Source: JASLMY01 sp965226475 (GTDB lineage Bacteria > Pseudomonadota > Alphaproteobacteria > GCA-2731375). From it: DNA of 64,000 nt. The notes under the pieces are model-generated. The model was not told the origin of the DNA and did not search any database. It saw only the letters and a list, made by a program, of their open reading frames with translations. Each line of letters begins with the position of its first letter. The stretch's first letter is position 1. The stretch spans positions 2,654,067 to 2,718,066 of the forward strand of contig CBDDDJ010000005.1 of the NCBI GenBank assembly GCA_965226475.1, in the 5' to 3' direction. Positions 8,503 to 16,838 of this stretch are shown here, piece after piece. The position numbers and the translations under genes are program-made.

Positions 8503-9673
8503 TACCAATCGGCATTAATCAGAACTCATGCGCCCATTTACGCCGCCCGATGGACGTGATGTTCCATGGTTGATCGATGAGCTTGTTCCAGGCTTCGCAG
8601 CAGGAGGTGATGATCTGCTCGTCGGATTGGAAGACCAAGTTGGACAGCCAGTTGTCGCGCATGAACTGCCAGATGTTTTCGGTCGGATTGAGCTCCGGCG
8701 AGCGTGGTGGCAGGGGCAGGAGGGTAACGTTGGCGGGGATCTTCAGCTTGTCCGTGGTGTGCCAACCCGCCTGATCGAGGAGCAGGAGGGCATGCGCGCG
8801 CGCGCCTACCCGGGAGGAGATCTCCTCCAGATTCAGCTGCATGGCCTGGGTGTCGCAGTGGGGGAGCACGAGGGCGGCGCCGACGCCGCGTTCGGGACAG
8901 ATGGCGCCGAAGATATAGGCTGATTTGGTGCGCTGGTCATGCGGTCCGCGGGGCCGGGTTCCGCGCCGCGCCCAGCGCCGAGTGATCTTGTTCTTCTGGC
9001 CGACACGGGCTTCGTCCTGCCACCAGATTTCTATCTCGGTGCCGTCGGGCAGGCGCCGGCGGGCTTGCGCCACCAGCTCGGGGAATTTTTTTTAAAATCC
9101 TCGATGACGCCCTCCTCCTGGGCATGGTGGCGCGGACGCGCCGTCATCTTCGTGAAGCCCATCGCCTTCAATTCCCGGCTCACCGTGGTCTCGTCGAGCG
9201 AGATCGCGAACATATCTCGGATCCAGCCCGCCAGATCCTTCAGCCGCCAGCGCACCACGCCGTCGACCGCCGGGTTCGGCCCCGCATCGACGCGTGCCCC
9301 CAGCGCCTGGCGTTGTGCATCGTCGAGCTTCGCCACCGCACCGGGCGCCTTGCGATCGATCAAGCCGTCCGGGCCCTCGGCGTTGAAATGCAACACCCAA
9401 TCTCGGATCACCTGAAGCCCCACGTGGCCGGTCCGTGCCGCATCCGTCCGCCGCCCACCGTCATAGATCACCACGAGAGCCAAGAGCCGGCGGCTCTGGC
9501 CGGCATCCTTGGAAAGCTTCGCCAAGCGACGCAGCTCCGCCGCATCGAAATCCTCTCGTAACCCGATCGCCGCTCCCATCGTGAACCTCCTCAACTCCGA
9601 ATCACCGGAATTGAGTCAGAAATCATCCGCCATGGCAATCCTCAAAGTGAGTCTCCCTCAAGGCCGATTGGTA
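8503..9673 (-). mobile_element. IS630-family insertion sequence
   Basis: Inverted ends (CCAATCGGC at 8505-8513, GCCGATTGG at 9663-9671) are each flanked by a TA dinucleotide (8503-8504 and 9672-9673), the target duplication typical of IS630/Tc1-mariner elements. It encodes one transposase in two overlapping frames. Its insertion cuts off the 3' part of a group II intron fragment on its right. Confidence 0.85.
8519..9579 (-). CDS. IS630-family transposase encoded through a -1 frameshift
   Basis: The first frame (start ATG 9579, preceded by GAGGAGG) encodes the N-terminal helix-turn-helix half up to EEGVIEDFKK. The second encodes the DDE half with IEIWWQDEARVGQKNK, LLLDQAGWHTTDKL and SPELNPTENIWQFMRDN. 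The overlap contains TTTT followed by eight A (minus strand, 9097-9086). A one-base slip back there gives EDFKKKFPELVAQAR, which matches the usual family sequence. This can be programmed frameshifting, known in IS630 elements, or a one-base loss. All catalytic Asp/Glu positions are present, so it may be active. Confidence 0.85.
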
Positions 9674-10177
9674 TTACCAGGCTCATCGCCAATCACCGAT
9701 CCTCGGCTCCTTCGAAAGCGCACCAGAAGTCAGGGTCCTTTCTTCCGCCGGCATTACCCGGCCTCACAGGTCGTACGACCCTGTCCGACTCCCGCCCGGC
9801 CCGCCGTGCTTGCCACGACGTTGGAGTTGCGACGTCCGACCGGACCGGGTCTCCCCCGATTACCCGGACCACCTTCCCAACGTGTCGTGCCCATTACCCC
9901 GGTGGATCGGAACGGGTGCATGCGTCGGTTGCTTCCCCACTCCACGCGGCCTTCCCCGACAGACAGGCGGGTCGGCATCCACAACTTCACTTTCGAGGCC
10001 TGCTCAGGCTTCACTCGCGTTACGGCCCGCTGGGTCGCTCGACCGCCCAAGGCGACCTTTGTCACGAGGCTTCGAGACGGCCAGTTACCCGACCGCCCCG
10101 CTCGTCAGCTACCAGATCAAACGGCAACTCTCTGGGTGAACCTCCGTCCACTGGTGATCCGCGCCGTCGGGGCGCAC
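9674..10177 (-). mobile_element. 5' fragment of a second group II intron
   Basis: Read on the minus strand, the segment begins GTGCGCCCCGACGGCGC, the canonical GTGCG intron start followed by a short hairpin. It later contains GTCGTACGACCTGTGAGG, nearly identical to a segment in the 5' region of the intron at 10650-12616. It is cut by the IS630 element and lacks the reverse transcriptase, domain V and domain VI. It lies 67 bp downstream of the beta-barrel stop codon, as expected for introns that insert near terminators. The boundary is inferred from the GTGCG motif. Confidence 0.5.
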
Positions 10178-10244
10178 TGTCTGCACTCCGGTTCCACGAG
10201 AGGTCCGGTCACGGTAAGGGCCCATACTCCTACGCGGGCCTTCC

Positions 10245-10649
10245 TCAGAAGGCGTAGCGCAGCGACAGCCGGATGCCGTGGCCCTTCAGCCTCGCCTTCG
10301 TCGACGCCAGATCGAGCGGCAATGGCTCCCGGCTCCCATCGCGCCAGACCACCCGGCCTGGCCCCCGCGGCGTGCGGACTTCGCCCAGATCGATGTAGCG
10401 CCAGGCCAGATCGAGGCTCCCGCGCTCTCCCAGCGCCACCGCAACCCCGGCCGTCGCTATCCAGGCCAGCCCGGTCCGGCTCCTGCCCGGGACGCTCGTC
10501 GTCGTGGCCGGGAAGGTCATGGTCGTCTTGCCGATTCTGGTATGCGCGATCCCGACGCCCGCGCCGACGGACGGCGCGAACGATCCGGGCTTCGGCAGGC
10601 CCATCCCGGCGAGGTCCCCGAAACCGGCCAGCATCCCGGACACGGAGGA
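10245..10649 (-). pseudogene. Outer-membrane beta-barrel protein, 3' exon
   Basis: The 134 residues from SSVSGMLAGFGDLAGMG to the terminal LSLRYAF have alternating beta-strand patterning, PSVGAGVGIAHTRIG, LDLAWRYIDLGEV and a C-terminal Phe, typical of OmpA-like/Opa-type eight-strand outer-membrane barrels. The reading frame begins exactly at the 3' end of the group II intron (10650), in phase 0 with the 5' exon at 12617. If the intron splices, VVAADL joins SSVSGML. The 5' exon is itself cut, so the gene is dead whether or not the intron splices. Confidence 0.75.
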
Positions 10650-10721
10650 GTTACGGTAGGAATGCGCATTGCTGCGCACCCCCCGCGCAGATCCGGACGT
10701 GGTCGTTGAACCATCCGGCTC
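10650..10721 (-). ncRNA. Group II intron domains V and VI
   Basis: Starting directly after the reverse transcriptase stop codon, the minus strand reads GAGCCGGATGG...ACCACGTCCGGATCTG, a domain V-like hairpin with CCGGA/TCCGG pairing. It is followed by a GTGCGCAGCAATGCGCAT hairpin that fits domain VI, ending in AC at the 3' splice site. The domain V stem has an extra bulge relative to the usual form, so ribozyme activity is uncertain. Confidence 0.6.
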
Positions 10722-12257
10722 CTACCTCGGGTGCTTGACGGCAAACCGCTGGTCCGGCCATGGGTGGCGGATGGAGGCGCGTGGCCACAGGATTTCGGTC
10801 ATGCGCTCCAGTCGCTTCCAACTAAATCGGGCTCGCTGGGACCGGCGGCGTAGCGCCCGCATCCACCGGCGTTGCAGCCTGCGGAGGAACGCACGGATGA
10901 ACCGGCCCGACCCTGGGACGGCAAAGTAGTTGAGCCAGCCATTGCAGACTCGCCCCAGCCACCTACCAACTTCCCAGATGTCGTGGTGCCAGCGCTTGCG
11001 GAGCACCTCGTCGATGCGCGCCAGGGTCCTGTTGACCCGTTTGGCGACCGGTTTGCGACCAAGCCGAAAGCGTCCTCTCAGGGTCGTCGTGCAATAGTGC
11101 GTGAGGCCCAGAAAGTCGAAAGTCTCCGGCTTGCCCACCCCGCGCTGGCGCCGGTTCAAATCCGCGAACCGGCCAAACTCCACGAGGCGGGTCTTGTCCT
11201 GGTGGAGGCTGAGACCGAACCGGGCCAGCCTCTCCCGAACGTCGCGGAAGTACCGCTCCGCATCCCGCTTGTGTTGGAACCCGACAACGATATCGTCGGC
11301 GTAACGGACGATGATCGCTTCGCCATCCGGGACGTTCGGGCGCCATTTCTTGTGGAACCACAGGTCGAGCACGTAGTGCAGGAACACGTTCGCCAAGACC
11401 GGGGAAACTATTGCCCCCTGCGGCGTGCCCATGCCCGCGTCTGTCCATGATCCACCGTCCATGACGCCAGCGTTCAGCCATTTCTGGATCAGGCGGATGA
11501 CCCGTCTGTCGCCGATGCGGTGCTCAAGGAACATGATCAACCAATCCCTCGGGATTGTGTCGAAGTACGCCCGTAGATCCGCGTCGGCTATCCAGCTGAC
11601 CTTGCGCCGTTCTATCCCGAAGGCCAGGGCATCGAGCGCATCGTGCGCCCCCCGCCCCGGTCGGAACCCGTAGCTGAAGCCAAGAAACACCACCTCGTAG
11701 ATCGGTGTCAGGATCACATCCACAACCGCCTTCTGGACGACCTTGTCCTCCAGCGCCGCGATCCCGAGCGGTCGTGTCCCCCCGTCCGGCTTGGGTATCT
11801 CTACCCGCCGAACCGGCGGCGCCCGGTACGCTCCCCCTCTGTGCAGCGGCGCCGTCCCCCCGTCCGGCTTGGGTATCTCTACCCGCCGCAGGCCCGGTAC
11901 GCTCGAGCAGGCGCCTGCATCGAGCAGACCCTCGCCGTACATGTCCCACGTAACGCCGTCGACACCGGCTGCTGCGTCCTTCTTCAATGCGAAGTAGGCC
12001 GCACCGAGCGCGTCCGGCGTAATGTGGTGGAAGAGCGCAGTGAGACGTTCCTTCGGGTTTCTCTCTGCAGCTTTCCGTATCCGGGCCGCCGCCTGTGGCA
12101 CGCTTCCCCGACACTGTGTTCGGCGCGTGCTTTGGCAATCCGGATTCCCCTTGGTTGAGGCCCTTTCCTCCGGCGACTCCGCAGAAGCTCGCGCTCCCTT
12201 GTTCGCCGCCCTCACAGGTCGTACGGCCTCATCCGACTTCTTCAAACCGTTCATCAT
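10722..12257 (-). CDS. ltrA: Group II intron reverse transcriptase/maturase with an internal duplication
   Basis: The protein carries RT blocks including AAAGVDGVTWDMYGEGL, VEIPKPDGGTRPLGI, FSYGFRPGRGAHDAL, MGTPQGAIVSPVLANVFLH and the catalytic VRYADDIVVG, then a GIIM maturase domain (FLGLTHYCTTTLRGRFRLGRK). Compared with the same region at 25.7 kb, residues between GEGL and HRGGAY are replaced and VEIPKPDGGT occurs twice, because a 35-bp sequence is repeated in frame (11776-11810 and 11854-11888). The duplication lies near RT blocks 0-1 and may impair activity. The start at 12257 is the first of paired Met codons; an upstream Met at 12356 is possible. The stop codon directly abuts domain V. 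Confidence 0.85.
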   Translation of the reverse strand: MMNGLKKSDEAVRPVRAANKGARASAESPEERASTKGNPDCQSTRRTQCRGSVPQAAARIRKAAERNPKERLTALFHHITPDALGAAYFALKKDAAAGVDGVTWDMYGEGLLDAGACSSVPGLRRVEIPKPDGGTAPLHRGGAYRAPPVRRVEIPKPDGGTRPLGIAALEDKVVQKAVVDVILTPIYEVVFLGFSYGFRPGRGAHDALDALAFGIERRKVSWIADADLRAYFDTIPRDWLIMFLEHRIGDRRVIRLIQKWLNAGVMDGGSWTDAGMGTPQGAIVSPVLANVFLHYVLDLWFHKKWRPNVPDGEAIIVRYADDIVVGFQHKRDAERYFRDVRERLARFGLSLHQDKTRLVEFGRFADLNRRQRGVGKPETFDFLGLTHYCTTTLRGRFRLGRKPVAKRVNRTLARIDEVLRKRWHHDIWEVGRWLGRVCNGWLNYFAVPGSGRFIRAFLRRLQRRWMRALRRRSQRARFSWKRLERMTEILWPRASIRHPWPDQRFAVKHPR

Positions 12258-12616
12258 AGGCTTCGGTTTTCTCCATTCCCTACGCGGCCCCTTTACGACA
12301 ACCGGGGCAGTTTGAAGACCTCCCAGGGTCCCAACAGAAGGCGTGCGAACGTGCATGGGTTCTCTGACACCGCGGAGCTCGCCGACATCTCACCAAAACG
12401 ACGCCTGCGATATTGCCTTCGACCGATCTGAAAGCCTCGGCACCCCGGACCATCGCTTTTACGGTGCTCAATAGCCCTGCCCATCCATGCCGCTACCGAC
12501 GCTTCGCCTGCCCCCTCACGGGAGCCAACGCACGGCTCGCGGAGAAACGTGGTTCGGTTACTCCTTCGTTCCGGGGGACTTGCACCCCCTACCTTCTGCC
12601 AGTTCGCCTGGCGCAC

Positions 12617-12723
12617 CAGATCCGCCGCGACCACCAGCCGACGCTCCGGCGCCAGGAAGTTCGCCCGGCCCTTGAACGCGAAGCGCGGGCGATACTCGAC
12701 CCGCAACTCGAAGCGCACCACCC
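12617..12723 (-). pseudogene. Outer-membrane beta-barrel protein, 5' exon fragment
   Basis: On the minus strand the frame reads RFELRVEYRPRFAFKGRANF and then LAPERRLVVAADL, ending exactly at the intron GTGCG. It is in phase with the 3' exon at 10649. Upstream it runs into an IS3-family transposase fragment, which removed the signal peptide and the first strands. Confidence 0.7.
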
Positions 12724-13391
12724 CCTTCGCATATCTGCTCAATGGCATGACGATCGGCCGGGCGGACAAGGTCTGGTGCGCCGACATCACCTATATCCCG
12801 GTCAGGCACGGCTTCCTGTACCTGGTGGCGATCATGGACTGGGCCACACGCCATGTGCTGGCTCGGCGGCTCTCGAACACGATGGACAGCCGCTTCTGCG
12901 TCGAGGCTCTCGACGAGGCGCTGGTGCGATACGGCAAGCCGGAGATCTTCAACACCGACCAAGGCAGCCAGTTCACCAGCCTGGCCTTCACCGGGCGGCT
13001 GCAAGCGGCCGATATCACGATCTCCATGGACGGTCGGGGCCGCTGCATGGACAACATCTTCATCGAGCGGCTCTGGCGTTCGCTGAAGTACGAGGCGGTC
13101 TACCTGCATGAGCTGGCCGACGGCTTCGAGGCCGAGCGCGTCATCGGCGCGGGGATCGACTTCTACAACACCGAGCGCCCGCATTCCGCCCTCGCCGGCC
13201 GCACGCCGGCGGAGGCCTATCGGGACGACCGGCCTGTGGATATGATGGACAAGCCGCGACGCGCCTTGACCACATACCCACAGGCGCAACAACAGCAGAA
13301 GGGATGAACCAATAAAAGGATTCTGGCGGCGTGATCAGCAGCCGGAGTACACCTTAACCAAGCCGCCAGGCTGTCCAACGAACCAGGACCA
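12723..13391 (+). pseudogene. IS3-family transposase orfB, C-terminal part, with right end
   Basis: From FAYLLNGMTIGRADKVWCADITYI onward the frame is a normal IS3 orfB catalytic core: D in CADITYIP, D in NTDQGSQFTS, E in NIFIERLWRSLKYE, and ERPHSALAGRTPAEAY near the end (stop at 13307). The first third is missing where it joins the beta-barrel exon. The likely right end is TGTCCAACGAACCAGGACCA at 13372-13391. It is inactive. Confidence 0.8.
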
Positions 13392-13516
13392 CCGCAATCA
13401 ACCGCTTCCTCGAACACACCAACAACGATCCGCAGCCCTTCATCTGGACAAAGGATCCCGACAAAATCATCGCCGCTGTCAGACGCGGGCACCAAGCGTT
13501 AGATTCCATCCACTAG
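13391..13516 (+). pseudogene. IS630-family transposase, last 41 residues
   Basis: The frame reads TAINRFLEHTNNDPQPFIWT and then KDPDKIIAAVRRGHQALDSIH before TAG, the characteristic C-terminus of one IS630 subgroup. It is different from the IS630 transposase at 8.5-9.6 kb. Its TAG stop is part of the CTAG target site used by the following IS427-type element. Confidence 0.75.
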
Positions 13517-14355
13517 GGCCTGTTTACAATTAACGCAGCCAGATTATGGCAGCGCACAGACATAGCATGGACAGGAAAGAGGCTGCGGTTTTGTCGTAGC
13601 GGGTGGCGAGCCTTCGGAACTGCTTGATCTTGTTGATGAAGCATTCGACGAGGTGGCGTTCTTTGTAGAGGTGTTTGTCGTAGGGGATCGCCATCGACCG
13701 GGAGCGGTTGGACGGGATCACGGCGACCATGCCGTGCTCGGCGATGACGTCGCGGAACTCGTTGGAGTCATAGGCCTTGTCGGCGAGCAGGTAGGCGCCG
13801 GTCAGGCCCTCGACGAGCGCTCTTGCCTGGGTGCTGTCATGCACCTGGCCGGCGGTGAGAACGAAGCGCAGGGGATTGCCAAGCCCGTCCACGACGATAT
13901 GGATTTTGCTGCTTAGCCCGCCGCGCGAGCGTCCGATGGCCTGATTTTGAGTCCCCCTTTTGCGCCGGCGGCATGGTGATGCGCCCGCACGATGGTGGTG
14001 TCGATGATCAGGTATTCGAAATCCGGGTCGTCGGCCAGGGCCTTGAACACCTGCTTCCAGACCCCGTGCCGCGACCAGCGCCAGAAGCGGGTGTAGACGG
14101 TGTACCAGGGACCGAACGCATCGGGCAGATCGCGCCATGGCGAACCAGTGCGGGCCACCCAAAGCACGGCCTCGACAAACCGCCGGTTGTTGCGGCCGGT
14201 CACGCCGCGGTCCGTCGCCTTGCCAGGCACCAGATCCTTGATCCGATCCCACTGCGGGTCTGAAAGAATCGTGCGAATCAAGACTGCCTCCCCCCAAAAG
14301 CAGTCTTGAATCACAACTCACTGGTTAAGGGGAATCCCCTAATTGTAAACGGGCC
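13517..14355 (-). mobile_element. IS5-family element, IS427-type group, copy A
   Basis: The ends GGCCTGTTTACAATTA and TAATTGTAAACGGGCC are inverted repeats with one mismatch. The flanks are CTAG on both sides (13513-13516 and 14356-14359), the short palindromic target duplication of this group. It is 839 bp and contains a two-frame transposase. Its right flank cuts a fatty acid desaturase gene. Confidence 0.9.
13530..14281 (-). CDS. IS427-type IS5-family transposase (orfA/orfB, -1 frameshift)
   Basis: The first frame reads LSDPQWDRIKDLVPGKA, NRRFVEAVLWVARTGSPWRD and LIIDTTIVRAHHHAAGAKGG. The second reads AIGRSRGGLSSKIHIVVDG, LLADKAYDSNEF and KERHLVECFINKIKQFRRLA, giving the DDE triad. The frames overlap at an A4G5 run on the minus strand (plus 13953-13961), where a -1 slip joins AKGG to TQNQAIGRSRGG. 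The start is a TTG at 14281 after GGGGGGAGG. No other defects are seen. Confidence 0.88.
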
Positions 14356-15204
14356 CTAGTGGGGTGCACCGGGCTGTCCCACGCACGAAACAGATGGCGG
14401 CGCACGACCGAGAAGTAGCCGCCCAACGGATAGCCGCCAACGGCGCAGCCGCTGCGCGCCCGGCCCGGCAGCTTGTACCAGGCAAGCCATGGCTCGCGAT
14501 GGTGCAGTGCGTGGAACGTGTTGTTGAGATACAGCAGCCGCAGGGGCCAAACGGTCCGGACCATTGCCGAGCGGTCCGACGGATCGGGTGCCGCCCGATG
14601 CTCGGCATAGGACCGCAGCAGGGTCAGCGACAATGCCGGGTAGGCGGCGAACAGAAGATACTCGGCAATCGGCACGCCGACGCCGACCAGCCAGGCGACG
14701 ACGACGGTGACGCCGGCCAGGTGGGCCGCCCAGTGGCGCAGGCAGCGGCGATCGCCGCGCACGAGATGGCGCGCCTCGCCCCACCAGAACGTCCCGGCAC
14801 AAAGGATCGGACCGAGCGTCAGCCGACCCGCCAGCGTTGTCCGGACCCGCAGCATGGCGCGACCCACGCGCCCGCTATGCCGCCAAGCCACCGGCGTCAC
14901 ATAGAAGGACTCCGGATCGTCTATCGGACAGGTCAGGTCGGCCTTGTGATGAGCGCGGTGGCTCTCGCGGTATCGGCCATAGGGCATCCACAGCCCGACC
15001 GGCAACGCGGCCAGCAGATCGTCGAGCCTCCGATGGCCCGTCGGGTGCCCGTGCACGGCCTCGTGCTGATAGGACGAATGCCAACACACCAACGGGCCGG
15101 CGAGCACCACAAGCGCCCACGCCGGCAACGCCTGCCAGAACCAGGTCAGCGACAGCCAACCGGCGTGAACGGCAAGCCAGACGCACCAAGTCGGCAGCTC
15201 TCGT
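14356..15204 (-). pseudogene. Fatty acid desaturase, interrupted near the 5' end and cut at the 3' end
   Basis: The membrane protein has the three histidine boxes HEAVHGH, HRAHH and HALHH, in order, separated by hydrophobic segments, as in di-iron acyl desaturases and related hydroxylases. Its 3' end is lost at the IS427-type insertion (14356). Close to its start it is interrupted by IS3-X copy 1; the frame continues on the other side of that element (16619 to about 16690) through SRAWAAGGLQWPRELPTW, with the 14-bp target duplication accounting for the repeated bases. The product would modify membrane or storage lipids. It is inactive here. Confidence 0.8.
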
Positions 15205-15270
15205 TGAGTCGGACCCGATTTCCTTGGACACAGAATTGGCTTAATCGAAGTGTCCAAGGAGGACCGGAAC

Positions 15271-15681
15271 ATGGCCGATAATTTTGAGAAGAAAGTTGCT
15301 GTTGATGGGCCTGTGGTAAATGCGGGCGAGCTTGGCTCGTCCACGTTTTCCCCAGGCCAGGCTTTGCCGGCAGGCCCGCTGGGACTTGGCCAGCGATGGA
15401 CGGTGGCGCGCAAGCGTGAGGTCGTTCCGCGGCTTTTGCGTGACGAGCCGGTGCAACTTCTGTCGCGCCAGTTGGGCGTAGAGATCTTCCGGCTCGAGCA
15501 GTGGCGTGAGAAAGCGATCGGCGGGATCGACGCCTCGCTCAAGCAACGCAAGGGCGATCCGGTGCAGGCGGAACTGGATAGCGCCATGAAGCGGATCGGA
15601 GAGTTGACCATGCAGGTGGAACTGCTGGAGGCCAAGACGGAGACCTTCGGCCCTTTGGGGCGGCGGAGGTCGCGGCGATGA
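15271..15681 (+). CDS. IS3-X orfA, DNA-binding protein
   Basis: This is the first of two overlapping transposition genes. The 136-residue product contains a predicted helix-turn-helix (VPRLLRDEPVQLLSRQLGVE, then FRLEQWREKAI) and a C-terminal leucine-rich stretch (RIGELTMQVELLEAKTETF) likely to form a coiled coil, as in IS3-type OrfA. The start at 15271 follows AAGGAGG by 8 nt; a GTG 21 nt upstream is less likely. Its stop overlaps the orfB start as ATGA, so the two are translationally coupled rather than frameshifted. Confidence 0.85.
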   Translation: MADNFEKKVAVDGPVVNAGELGSSTFSPGQALPAGPLGLGQRWTVARKREVVPRLLRDEPVQLLSRQLGVEIFRLEQWREKAIGGIDASLKQRKGDPVQAELDSAMKRIGELTMQVELLEAKTETFGPLGRRRSRR

Positions 15682-16583
15682 GTGCCGCCACCTCGCCCGG
15701 CACGGGTCTGGCCTACGGCCTGCGGCGGGTCTGCGCCGCCTGGGGCATGGCCCGCTCCTCGTTCTACGCCATGACCTCCGGCCAGCACGCCGAGCAGCCG
15801 CCGGCAAAGCGTCGGGGACCGAAGCCCGCGATCTCGGACCAGGCGCTGCTGGTGGCGATCGAAGCCGACCTGGAGGCATCGCCCTGGGAGGGCGAGGGCT
15901 ACCGCAAGGTCTGGGCTCGGCTTCGGGTCTGTCGCGACATCCGGGTTGCCCGCAAGCGGGTGCTCCGCCTGATGCGCGAGAACAATCTGCTCTCGCCCCA
16001 TCGCTGCCGCCGCCGTGGCGGCAATCCCCATGACGGTGAGATCATCACTCATGCCCCGAACCTCATGTGGGGCACCGATGGCGTTCGGGTGTTCACGGTG
16101 GACGACGGCTGGGGCTGGATCTTCACCGCCGTCGAGCATTGGAACGCCGAGTGTGTCGGCTGGCATGTCTGCAAGCGCGGCGACCGCTTCGCCGCCCTGC
16201 AGCCGATCTCCATGGGGCTTGCCGGGCTGTATGGCTCGACCGCGGCCGGCGCGGCTCGGGGGCTGGCCTTGCGGATGGATCACGGCTCCCAGTATCTGTC
16301 GGACCACTTCACCAACCAGATCAAGTTCTGGGGCATCCAGCCGTCCTACGCCTTCGTCGCCGAGCCCCAGACCAACGGCGTCGCCGAGCGGTTCAATCGC
16401 ACGCTGAAGGAACAGATCATCCATGGTCGCATCTACCGCAACATCGCGGAGCTGCGGGACGCCGTCCGCGACTTCGTCGAACTCTACAATGCCCAGTGGA
16501 TCATCGAAAAGAACGGCTACCTGAGCCCCGCTCAAGCTCGCCAGGCGTGGCACGCCGCGATCTCAATCAGGCCCGCCGCGTGA
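15678..16583 (+). CDS. IS3-X orfB, DDE transposase
   Basis: The 301-residue protein has an N-terminal RRVCAAWGMARSSFYA segment, a helix-turn-helix-like region (RLMRENNLLSPHRCRRRGG) and an rve-type catalytic core: D in LMWGTDGVRVF, D in LRMDHGSQYLS and E in NGVAERFNRTLKEQ, with exactly 35 residues between the last two, the D(35)E spacing of IS3 enzymes. It is full length. It differs from the other four copies only by a synonymous or single change such as WIIEKNG versus WIVEKNG. Confidence 0.93.
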   Translation: MSAATSPGTGLAYGLRRVCAAWGMARSSFYAMTSGQHAEQPPAKRRGPKPAISDQALLVAIEADLEASPWEGEGYRKVWARLRVCRDIRVARKRVLRLMRENNLLSPHRCRRRGGNPHDGEIITHAPNLMWGTDGVRVFTVDDGWGWIFTAVEHWNAECVGWHVCKRGDRFAALQPISMGLAGLYGSTAAGAARGLALRMDHGSQYLSDHFTNQIKFWGIQPSYAFVAEPQTNGVAERFNRTLKEQIIHGRIYRNIAELRDAVRDFVELYNAQWIIEKNGYLSPAQARQAWHAAISIRPAA

Positions 16584-16838
16584 GACAAACTTGTGTCCAA
16601 GGAACCGGGTGCGCTACATCGGCAGCTCTCGTGGCCATTGCAGTCCGCCGGCCGCCCAAGCGCGCGAAATCAAGAGCCAACGTCCTTTCCAACCCCCTGA
16701 GGGATTTAGCTCCCTAAGCCGCGGTGTGCAATGAGAGTATGTTCACCATATGGGACACCATGAGCCCTCTTCTCTCCCATGTTGACAGAACACACCACTA
16801 GGGACAATTTACGCCCTCTCGGCGGAGTGAATGCAACG

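Larger units (their letters stand above)
10650..12616 (-). mobile_element. Full-length group II intron with reverse transcriptase
   Basis: The 5' end reads GTGCGCCAGGCGAACTGGC (12616 downward) and is followed by a GGGGGTGCAAGTCCCCC hairpin. The 3' end reads CCTACCGTAAC at 10650, closing a domain V/VI-like structure. The exons on both sides are in frame within an outer-membrane barrel gene, which fixes both boundaries. The element is 1967 bp. Fragments of the same intron occur in both inverted-repeat arms (24934 and 57952), where they lack the 3' part. Confidence 0.8.
15205..16618 (+). mobile_element. IS3-X copy 1 (IS3-type element, 1414 bp, 14-bp target duplication)
   Basis: The element starts TGAGTCGGACCCGATTTCC and ends GGAACCGGGTGCGCTACA. 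Internal parts of the ends are inverted repeats sharing TTCCTTGGACACA. Flanks are tcggcagctctcgt on both sides (15191-15204 and 16619-16632). Five copies in the window are all exactly 1414 bp and nearly identical, so it was recently active. Confidence 0.92.

Noticed and set aside
14325..16553. A 742-codon minus-strand frame through the desaturase and IS3-X.
   Set aside because: Only the part before 15204 matches desaturase; the rest is antisense to the IS3-X transposase genes and low-complexity. Similar antisense frames over every IS3-X copy were dropped.
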